Below are positions 43,023-48,324 of a stretch of DNA of 48,324 nucleotides, piece by piece. Source of the DNA: an uncultured Nocardioides sp. Its GTDB lineage: Bacteria > Actinomycetota > Actinomycetes > Propionibacteriales > Nocardioidaceae. The translations under genes and the position numbers were made by a program. The DNA lies in assembly GCF_902805925.1 (NCBI RefSeq), contig NZ_CADCUP010000045.1, positions 1-48,324 on the forward strand. The letters run 5' to 3'. How positions within the stretch are numbered: position 1 is the stretch's first letter; every line of letters begins with the position of its first letter. The notes beneath the pieces were generated by a model. It was not told where the DNA came from and did no database searches. It saw only the letters and a list, made by a program, of their open reading frames with translations.

Positions 43023-44342
43023 GTGGCAGGCACCAAGCAGGTCCAGAGCGGTCGCACGTACGTCCTCGACACCAGCGTGCTGCTGGCCGATCCCGGCGCG
43101 ATGCGCCGCTTCGCCGAGCACGAGGTGGTGCTCCCCGTGGTCGTGATCACCGAGCTGGAGGGGAAGCGGCACCACCCCGAGCTCGGCTTCTTCGCCCGCA
43201 GCGCCCTCCGCGCGCTCGACGAGCTGCGCATCCTGCACGGCCGGCTCGACGAGCCGGTGCCGGTGGGGGACGAGGGCGGCACCCTGCGGGTCGAGCTGAA
43301 CCACACCGACCCCCAGGCGCTGCCGTCGGGCTTCCGCCTCGGCGACAACGACACCCGGATCCTCGCGGTGGCCAAGAACCTCGCCGACGAGGGCCACGCC
43401 GTCACCCTGGTCTCCAAGGACCTCCCGCTGCGCATCAAGGCCTCCGCCGTCGGCCTCGACGCCGAGGAGTACCGTGCCGAGGCCATCAGCGACTCCGACA
43501 CCGGCTACACCGGCATGGCCGAGCTGGATGTCACCTCGCCGGTCCTCGACGAGCTGTACGACGACGGCGCGGTCGACCTCGACGAGGCGCGCGACCTGCC
43601 CTGCCACAACGGGCTGGTGCTGGTCTCCGACCGCGGCACCGCCCTGGGCCGGGTGGGCGCGGACAAGCGGGTGCACCTGGTGCGCGGTGACCGGGAGGCC
43701 TTCGGCATCCACGGCCGCAGCGCCGAGCAGCGCATCGCCCTGGAGATGCTGCTCGACCCCGACGTCGGCATCGTCTCGCTCGGTGGCCGGGCCGGCACGG
43801 GGAAGTCCGCGATGGCGCTGTGCGCCGGGCTGGAGGCGGTGATGGAGCGCGGCCAGCACAAGAAGGTCGTGGTGTTCCGCCCCCTCTTCGCCGTGGGCGG
43901 CCAGGAGCTCGGCTACCTGCCCGGCTCGGAGAACGAGAAGATGTCGCCGTGGGCCCAGGCCGTCTTCGACACCCTCGGCGCGATGGCCGGCAAGGACGTC
44001 ATCGACGAGGTGCTGGCCCGCGGCATGCTCGAGGTGCTGCCGCTGACCCACATCCGCGGCCGCTCGCTGCACGACTCCTTCGTCATCGTCGACGAGGCCC
44101 AGTCGCTGGAGCGCAACGTGCTGCTCACCGTGCTGTCGCGCATCGGGGCCAACTCCAAGGTGGTCCTCACCCACGACGTCGCGCAGCGCGACAACCTGAG
44201 GGTGGGGCGCCACGACGGCGTGGTGGCGGTCATCGAGAAGCTCAAGGGGCACCCGCTCTTCGCCCACGTCACGCTGACCCGCTCCGAGCGGTCGCCGATC
44301 GCCGCCCTCGTGACCGAGATGCTGGAGAACGTGACCCTGTGA
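43023..44342 (+). CDS. PhoH2: PIN domain fused to PhoH ATPase
   Basis: The 439-residue protein combines an N-terminal PIN nuclease domain and a C-terminal PhoH-type ATPase, a fusion known as PhoH2 in mycobacteria, where it is an RNA helicase and RNase. The PIN part has [13 protein letters not shown] with acidic D16, [12 protein letters not shown] and [13 protein letters not shown], then [13 protein letters not shown]. The PhoH part has Walker [11 protein letters not shown] (about 254-262), [18 protein letters not shown], and Walker [12 protein letters not shown] near 350-360. GTG 43023 is used; GAGGG lies 10 nt upstream. Its stop codon is the first of three tandem 13-nt repeats, and a strong terminator follows. 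Confidence 0.93.
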   Translation: MAGTKQVQSGRTYVLDTSVLLADPGAMRRFAEHEVVLPVVVITELEGKRHHPELGFFARSALRALDELRILHGRLDEPVPVGDEGGTLRVELNHTDPQALPSGFRLGDNDTRILAVAKNLADEGHAVTLVSKDLPLRIKASAVGLDAEEYRAEAISDSDTGYTGMAELDVTSPVLDELYDDGAVDLDEARDLPCHNGLVLVSDRGTALGRVGADKRVHLVRGDREAFGIHGRSAEQRIALEMLLDPDVGIVSLGGRAGTGKSAMALCAGLEAVMERGQHKKVVVFRPLFAVGGQELGYLPGSENEKMSPWAQAVFDTLGAMAGKDVIDEVLARGMLEVLPLTHIRGRSLHDSFVIVDEAQSLERNVLLTVLSRIGANSKVVLTHDVAQRDNLRVGRHDGVVAVIEKLKGHPLFAHVTLTRSERSPIAALVTEMLENVTL

Positions 44343-44373
44343 GATGAACCTGTGACATGACCCTGTGACGTGA
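44334..44373. repeat. Three tandem 13-nt repeats at the phoH2 stop codon
   Basis: Units ACCCTGTGAGATGA (44334), ACCTGTGACATGA (44348) and CCCTGTGACGTGA (44361) follow each other without gap. Each contains TGTGA. The phoH2 stop codon TGA 44340-44342 is in the first unit. The array may come from replication slippage. Confidence 0.7.
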
Positions 44374-44400
44374 GGCTGACGGGGCCGGTGTGACCGGTGC

Positions 44401-44445
44401 GACGGCGGGGACCGGATCCCTGGATCCGGGCTCCGCCGTCGTTTT
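44401..44445 (+). terminator. Rho-independent terminator after phoH2
   Basis: GACGGCGG (44401-44408) pairs with CCGCCGTC (44433-44440); an inner CCGGATCC/GGATCCGG stem (44412-44419 with 44422-44429) continues the hairpin, followed by G and TTTT at 44441-44445. This is one of the clearest intrinsic terminators in the window. The rest of 44446-44557 holds nothing I can assign except possible promoter sequence for the next gene. Confidence 0.8.
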
Positions 44446-44557
44446 GCCACGCCTGCGCGACTCGTGCAGGGTGGCTGGTGGCCGTTCCGCGACGGTTCCC
44501 CCTCCCGTCGGTCCTGACGGGCCGCGGTCCGGGCCCCCGCATGTGTCGTCTACCCCT

Positions 44558-45208
44558 GTGAGAGTCGTGTCCTCCACGAAGTACGTTCCCCAGCACTGCG
44601 CGCCCCGCGCCACCGCCCAGAACGCGCGTCGGCGCGTCAAGCGCACCTCAGCCGCCCTGTCGGGCGCCGCCGTGGTGGTGACCGGCATCAGTGTCGCCGG
44701 CGGTGTCCTGGCCGACGAGCCCGCGGCCTCCCAGACGTCGCCCGGACTGTGGGGGGCGGCGACGGCCGAGGTCTCCGAGGAGCGGCTCCGCGAACGGGCC
44801 GCCACGACGCCGGTGTCGCGCTCGGACCGCCGCACGGCCACCGACCCGGCCAAGAAGGCGGCGCTGTCGCGTGGCCGGGGCCTCGCGACCACGCGCACCG
44901 AGAGCCTCGACGACGCCGACCCCCGGCAGATCGGCCGGGCCCTGCTCGCCGAGCACGGCTTCGCCGACTCGCAGTTCTCCTGCCTCGACGCGCTCTACGT
45001 CAGCGAGAGCAACTGGCGCATCGACGCCGACAACCCCACCTCCTCGGCGTACGGCATCCCGCAGGCGCTCACCGCCACCCACGACCTGCCCGCCGACTAC
45101 CAGACGTCCGCGGAGTCGCAGATCCGCTGGGGGCTGGGCTACATCGCCGACCGCTACGGCACCCCGTGCAACGCGTGGGGCTTCAAGCAGGGCAACGGCT
45201 GGTACTGA
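44558..45208 (+). CDS. Exported lysozyme-like/transglycosylase-like protein
   Basis: The 216-residue protein has a basic N-terminus, a hydrophobic signal-type segment (about residues 32-52, RTSAALSGAAVVVTGISVAG in part) and a C-terminal domain (about 130-216) with FSCLDALYVSESNW, SSAYGIPQAL and RYGTPCNAWGFKQGNGWY. This end resembles the aggregation-promoting-factor/Rpf-like transglycosylase fold in which the Glu in SESNW would be catalytic, and two Cys may form a disulfide. A middle region rich in Thr/Arg/Ser is linker-like. GTG 44558 is uncertain; GTG 44567 is nearly as good. Confidence 0.8.
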   Translation: MRVVSSTKYVPQHCAPRATAQNARRRVKRTSAALSGAAVVVTGISVAGGVLADEPAASQTSPGLWGAATAEVSEERLRERAATTPVSRSDRRTATDPAKKAALSRGRGLATTRTESLDDADPRQIGRALLAEHGFADSQFSCLDALYVSESNWRIDADNPTSSAYGIPQALTATHDLPADYQTSAESQIRWGLGYIADRYGTPCNAWGFKQGNGWY

Positions 45209-45210
45209 CC

Positions 45211-45241
45211 CCGGCTGCGAGCAGGTGCCTGCTCGCCCCGG
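45211..45241. terminator. Hairpin between convergent genes
   Basis: GCGAGCAGG (45217-45225) pairs with CCTGCTCGC (45228-45236) in a perfect 9-bp stem around a 2-nt loop. Outer CCGG arms flank it. It starts a few bases past the stop of the lysozyme-like gene and 14 nt before the end of the methyltransferase gene, so it may act on both strands. Confidence 0.65.
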
Positions 45242-45254
45242 CGGCGACGAGGGG

Positions 45255-45965
45255 TCAGCGCGCCTCGAAGATGCCGACGTGGCCGGCGTACTCCCGGGAG
45301 CCGTCGAAGTGCGGCAGCCGGCCCTCGAGGCCCTCGCCGAACGTGTCGAGGTAGGCCTGGGCACCCGCGTGGTCGGCGAAGACCGCACGGGTCTCCAGGT
45401 CCTGGCGGCGCACGTCGGTGAACCGGGAGGCCAGCGAGGCTGCTCCGTTCTCGCTGGAGAAGGGCAGGGGCGCCCGAGGGGCGCCGGCGGCCTCGCGGAG
45501 GTCGGCGAGGTGCTCGTCGCCGTTGGTGACGGCCACCAGCGTGCCGCCGGGCCGCAGCACCCGCCGGATCTCCGCGAGCCCGCGGTCGAGGTCGGGCACG
45601 TGGTAGAGCATCCAGCCGGCGTAGACGACGTCGAAGGAGCCGTCGCCGAAGGGGAGGTACTGGATGTCGGCCTGCCGGGCGTCGATGCCGCGGCCCGCCG
45701 TCAGCTCGACGAAGCGTGGCGTGAAGTCGACGGCCACCAGCCGGACGCCCGGCAGGGCGGCGATGCGCTCGGCCATCGCTCCGGTGCCGCAGCCGACCTC
45801 CAGCACGTCGGCGGTGCCGCCCGGCAGTGCGCGCTCGACCGCCGCGAGCGCCTCGGAGACCGGGTCGCGCCCGTCGGCCGACGGCTGCCAGACGGCGGTG
45901 CGGGTCGCCAGCCGCGTCTCATCGGCGTACTGCTCGCGGACGTGGTCGGGGTCGTCGACCCTCAC
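45255..45965 (-). CDS. Class I SAM-dependent methyltransferase
   Basis: The 236-residue protein has UbiE/Methyltransf_11-type motifs: [20 protein letters not shown] (motif I, about 54-73), [18 protein letters not shown] (motif II) and [19 protein letters not shown] (motif IV), then [17 protein letters not shown]. The substrate is unknown; the C-terminal half ([19 protein letters not shown]) is not distinctive. GTG 45965 overlaps the fumC stop as GTGA, so it is coupled to fumC translation. No signal peptide. Confidence 0.9.
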   Translation of the reverse strand: MRVDDPDHVREQYADETRLATRTAVWQPSADGRDPVSEALAAVERALPGGTADVLEVGCGTGAMAERIAALPGVRLVAVDFTPRFVELTAGRGIDARQADIQYLPFGDGSFDVVYAGWMLYHVPDLDRGLAEIRRVLRPGGTLVAVTNGDEHLADLREAAGAPRAPLPFSSENGAASLASRFTDVRRQDLETRAVFADHAGAQAYLDTFGEGLEGRLPHFDGSREYAGHVGIFEAR

Positions 45966-47350
45966 GGGTGCGTCATCCGCTCCACGTCGAGGGCCTCGTC
46001 GAGCTGCTCCTCGGTGAGCTCGCCGCGCTCGAGGTAGCCCATCGCCAGCACCGTCTCGCGGATGGTCGACCCGTCGGCGAGCGCCTGCTTGGCGATCTTG
46101 GCGGCGGCCTCGTAGCCGATGAGCTTGTTCAGCGGCGTGACGACCGACGGCGACGACTCGGCGTAGGTGCGCATCCGCTCGGCGTCGGCGGTGATGCCGT
46201 CGACGCAGCGCTCGGCCAGCAGGGTCGAGGCGGTGCCGAGGATGCGGACCGACTCCAGCAGGTTGCGGGCGAGCACGGGCATCATCACGTTGAGCTCGAA
46301 GTTGCCGGACGCCCCGGCCCAGGCCACCGTCGCGTCGTTGCCGACCACCTGCGCGCAGACCATCAGCGTCGCCTCCGGCAGCACCGGGTTGACCTTGCCG
46401 GGCATGATGCTCGACCCCGGCTGGAGGTCGGGAAGGTGGATCTCGGCGAGCCCGGTGGTCGGGCCCGACGACATCCAGCGCAGGTCGTTGCAGATCTTCG
46501 TCAGGCCCACCGCGATGGTGCGCAGCACGCCGCTCAGCTCGACCAGGGAGTCACGCGAGCCCTGCGCCTCGAAGTGGTTGCGCGCCTCGGTGAAGGGCTC
46601 GCCGGTGTCGGCGGCCAGCGCCTCGATGACCGCGGCGGCGAAGCCGGGCGGCGTGTTGATGCCGGTGCCGACCGCCGTGCCGCCGAGGGGGAGCTCCCGC
46701 ACGCGGGGGAGGACGGCGTCGAGCCGCTCCCGGGCGTAGGCCAGCGTCGCGGCGTACCCGCCGAGCTCCTGTCCGAGCATCACCGGCGTGGCGTCCATCA
46801 GGTGGGTGCGGCCGGACTTCACCAGGCCGGCGAACTCCTCGGCCTTGGCGACCAGCGAGCGCTCGAGCGTCTCGAGGGCGGGCACCAGGCCGTCGCGCAC
46901 CGACAGCGCGGCGGCGACGTGGATCGCGGTGGGGAACGTGTCGTTGGACGACTGGGAGGCGTTGACGTGGTCGTTGGGGTGGACCTCGGTGCCGGCGACG
47001 CCGGCGAGGGAGGAGAGCACCTCGTTCATGTTCATGTTGGTGCTGGTGCCCGACCCGGTCTGGAAGACGTCGAGGGGGAACTCGCCGTCGTGGTCGCCGG
47101 CCACCACCTCCGCGGCCGCCTCGGCGATCGCCTCCGCGCGCTCGGTGCCGATCACGCCGAGATCGGCATTGACGGTCGCGGCCGCGGCCTTGACCCGGGC
47201 CAGCGCATGGATCAGCGCCGGCTCCTGGGTGGTGCCGCTGATGGGGAAGTTCTCCACGGCCCGCTGGGTCTGGGCCCGCCACAGGGCGGAGGCAGGCACC
47301 CTCACGTCGCCCATGCTGTCGTGCTCGATGCGGTAGTCGTCGTCGCTCAT
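45962..47350 (-). CDS. fumC: Class II fumarate hydratase FumC
   Basis: FumC converts fumarate and malate in the TCA cycle. The 462-residue protein belongs to the aspartase/fumarase superfamily: [22 protein letters not shown] at the start, [42 protein letters not shown], and the signature [15 protein letters not shown] near residue 314-328. These motifs fit class II fumarase better than argininosuccinate lyase or adenylosuccinate lyase. ATG 47350 has TACGGT exactly 6 nt upstream (47357-47362, minus strand). It faces arsR, with a shared regulatory region of 51 nt. Confidence 0.96.
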   Translation of the reverse strand: MSDDDYRIEHDSMGDVRVPASALWRAQTQRAVENFPISGTTQEPALIHALARVKAAAATVNADLGVIGTERAEAIAEAAAEVVAGDHDGEFPLDVFQTGSGTSTNMNMNEVLSSLAGVAGTEVHPNDHVNASQSSNDTFPTAIHVAAALSVRDGLVPALETLERSLVAKAEEFAGLVKSGRTHLMDATPVMLGQELGGYAATLAYARERLDAVLPRVRELPLGGTAVGTGINTPPGFAAAVIEALAADTGEPFTEARNHFEAQGSRDSLVELSGVLRTIAVGLTKICNDLRWMSSGPTTGLAEIHLPDLQPGSSIMPGKVNPVLPEATLMVCAQVVGNDATVAWAGASGNFELNVMMPVLARNLLESVRILGTASTLLAERCVDGITADAERMRTYAESSPSVVTPLNKLIGYEAAAKIAKQALADGSTIRETVLAMGYLERGELTEEQLDEALDVERMTHP

Positions 47351-47365
47351 GGGCCGACCGTACCC

Positions 47366-47394
47366 TTGACAGATAGGTAACAGAACAGTTACCA
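47366..47394 (+). promoter_or_regulatory. arsR promoter with embedded perfect operator
   Basis: TTGACA (47366-47371), 17-nt spacer, TTACCA (47389-47394) form a near-consensus promoter. A perfect inverted repeat GGTAAC-N6-GTTACC (47376-47393) covers the spacer and most of the -10 box, so a bound repressor would block RNA polymerase. Initiation about 7 nt downstream of the -10 box falls at the arsR GTG (47402), so the message is likely leaderless. On the other strand the repeat abuts the fumC promoter. Confidence 0.7.
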
Positions 47395-47401
47395 ATAGTT
47401 C

Positions 47402-47773
47402 GTGGACGTCTTCGCCGCGCTGGCCGACCCGGTACGCCGCGACCTGCTCGGCCGGCTCGCCCAGGGCTCGGCCCGCGTGGTCGACCTCGCGGCGCACCAC
47501 GACATCACCCGGCCGGCCATCAGCCGGCACCTCCGGGTGCTCGGGGAGGCGGGGCTCGTCGCCGCCGAGGACCGCGGGCGCGAGCGCCACTACCGCCTGG
47601 AGCGGGCCGGCCTGACGCCGGTCGCCGACTGGCTCGCGGGCCTCGCGCCGGCCCCCCGCTTCACCGCGTCCGACCTCGACGGCCTCGACCTCGAGGTGCG
47701 GCGCACCGTACGTGAACGCTCCACGACCCCCACCACCACCGCGTCGACGACCCCCACCGAGGAGACAGCATGA
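47402..47773 (+). CDS. ArsR/SmtB-type winged-helix transcriptional regulator
   Basis: The 123-residue protein has [20 protein letters not shown] (ArsR start), the HTH recognition helix region [19 protein letters not shown] (about 35-53) and a wing [16 protein letters not shown]. It has no cysteine at all and no metal-binding motif, so it is likely a non-metal sensor of the SRPBCC-partner group (often called ArsR-AHSA1 pairs). The last 30 residues are a Thr/Pro-rich tail. It overlaps the following SRPBCC gene by 4 nt (ATGA). A perfect operator in its promoter suggests autoregulation. Confidence 0.92.
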   Translation: MDVFAALADPVRRDLLGRLAQGSARVVDLAAHHDITRPAISRHLRVLGEAGLVAAEDRGRERHYRLERAGLTPVADWLAGLAPAPRFTASDLDGLDLEVRRTVRERSTTPTTTASTTPTEETA

Positions 47774-48282
47774 CCACCGCGAGCCCGACCGGCCGGCACC
47801 AGCGACGGGGCGACGCGCCGTACCTCGTCTTCGAGCGCACCTTTCCCGCGCCCGCCGACGACGTCTGGGCCGCCATCACCGAGCCGGGACGTCTGGAGCG
47901 CTGGATCGGCACCTGGACGGGCGACCCCACCTCCGGCACGGTCGCGTTCCGGATGACCGCCGAGGGCGACGACGTGCCCGAGGAGACGGTCTGGATCGAC
48001 GAGTGCGTGCGGCCCACGCGCCTGGTGATGCGCTCGGTCACTCCCGACGACCCTGCGGGGCTGTGGCGCTGGGAGGTCACGCTGGCCGAGTCCGGCGGCG
48101 TGACGACGCTGACCTTCGCCCAGGAGGTCACCGACCCCGGGATCGCCGAGAGCGTGGGCCCCGGCTGGGACTACTACCTCGACCGTCTCGTCGCGGCGGA
48201 GACGGGGGGCGGCGTGGCGGGCATCGACTTCGAGGACTACTACCCGGCGTTCGCCGCGCACTACCGCGGCGAGCTCTCCTGA
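47770..48282 (+). CDS. SRPBCC-family (AHSA1-like) protein, partner of ArsR
   Basis: The 170-residue protein has [29 protein letters not shown], described as residues about 17-45, with the AHSA1/START opening (ERxFxAPxDxVWxAxTxPxxLxxW). A central [29 protein letters not shown] and the C-terminal [14 protein letters not shown] part complete the helix-grip fold. The ligand is unknown; pairing with ArsR suggests a ligand whose presence relieves repression. ATG 47770 is preceded by GAGGAGA. The gene's 3' end overlaps by 22 nt with an ORF on the other strand that runs in from the right edge. Confidence 0.9.
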   Translation: MTTASPTGRHQRRGDAPYLVFERTFPAPADDVWAAITEPGRLERWIGTWTGDPTSGTVAFRMTAEGDDVPEETVWIDECVRPTRLVMRSVTPDDPAGLWRWEVTLAESGGVTTLTFAQEVTDPGIAESVGPGWDYYLDRLVAAETGGGVAGIDFEDYYPAFAAHYRGELS

Positions 48283-48324
48283 CGCGCGACGTAGAGCCAG
48301 TAGGTCTCCTCGCGGCCCTGCAGG
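48261..48324 (-). CDS. C-terminal end of a gene running in from the right edge
   Basis: On the - strand a frame stays open from the window edge and ends at TAG (48263-48261) after [20 protein letters not shown]. The aromatic-rich end followed by a polar tail resembles the C-terminus of small methyltransferases, but only 20 residues are visible so I cannot assign a family. The frame overlaps the SRPBCC gene by 22 nt at the convergent ends. Confidence 0.4.
   Translation of the reverse strand, partial: LQGREETYWLYVARQESSPR

Overview
The window is high-GC DNA with dense, mostly housekeeping genes, GC-rich third codon positions and many GTG or TTG starts. It looks like a chromosomal segment of an actinobacterium, most likely Nocardioides or a close relative in the Propionibacteriales. 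Support comes from a mycothiol enzyme (Mca), two DinB/mycothiol-type proteins, DUF501, DUF3140 and DUF4307 proteins, a DUF222/13E12-type HNH fragment at the left edge, and the order eno - ftsB - DUF501 - ppx. I see no IS element, prophage, CRISPR array or rRNA. There is one tRNA.

Layout. 1-1.4 kb: the end of an HNH nuclease gene, a DUF3140 protein and two small proteins. 1.5-11.2 kb: a core block on the + strand with mfd, a SurA-like lipoprotein, mazG, then eno, ftsB, DUF501, ppx/gppA and udgB; the last three overlap by 4 nt at their stop and start codons. A DUF427 gene lies between on the - strand. 11.2-18 kb: a tRNA with a UAA anticodon, a BAX-inhibitor-1 membrane protein, then - strand SGNH hydrolase, cystathionine beta-synthase and a BtuF-like binding protein, facing TSUP and CPA1 transporters. 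18-25.5 kb: a conserved protein of unknown function with a ribbon-helix-helix-like tail, DinB and GNAT, an AAA+/VWA pair, then an acidic small protein, an AarF/UbiB kinase-like protein and a second DinB protein on the - strand. 25.6-32 kb: msrA facing metB, then a tight run metB - GlmL-like - AI-2E transporter - ilvA - VOC protein. 32-38.9 kb: erythromycin-esterase-like gene, a small membrane protein, greA and DUF4307 on the - strand; aldo/keto reductase, mca and a small membrane protein on the + strand; a methyltransferase coupled to a VOC-SRPBCC fusion; a rhodanese. 38.9-48.3 kb: an AGE-family epimerase, DUF1353, a hemolysin-III homologue facing a cis-prenyltransferase, phoH2, a lysozyme-like exported protein, fumC plus a methyltransferase, and a divergent ArsR-SRPBCC pair.

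How parts fit together. Sulfur metabolism and redox defence recur: CBS and MetB (transsulfuration), MsrA, Mca and the DinB proteins (mycothiol). Mfd, UdgB and MazG cover DNA repair and nucleotide-pool cleaning. The most interesting signals are regulatory. A terminator-like hairpin with a U-rich tract sits between a likely greA promoter and the greA start. A perfect inverted repeat covers the ArsR promoter and lies against fumC. PhoH2 has a structured leader with a small ORF. An 8-nt iterated repeat sits in front of the ribbon-helix-helix-like gene. Many genes have a TANNNT box 6-7 nt before the start codon, which suggests leaderless transcription. The tRNA has a leucine anticodon (UAA) but a short variable loop.
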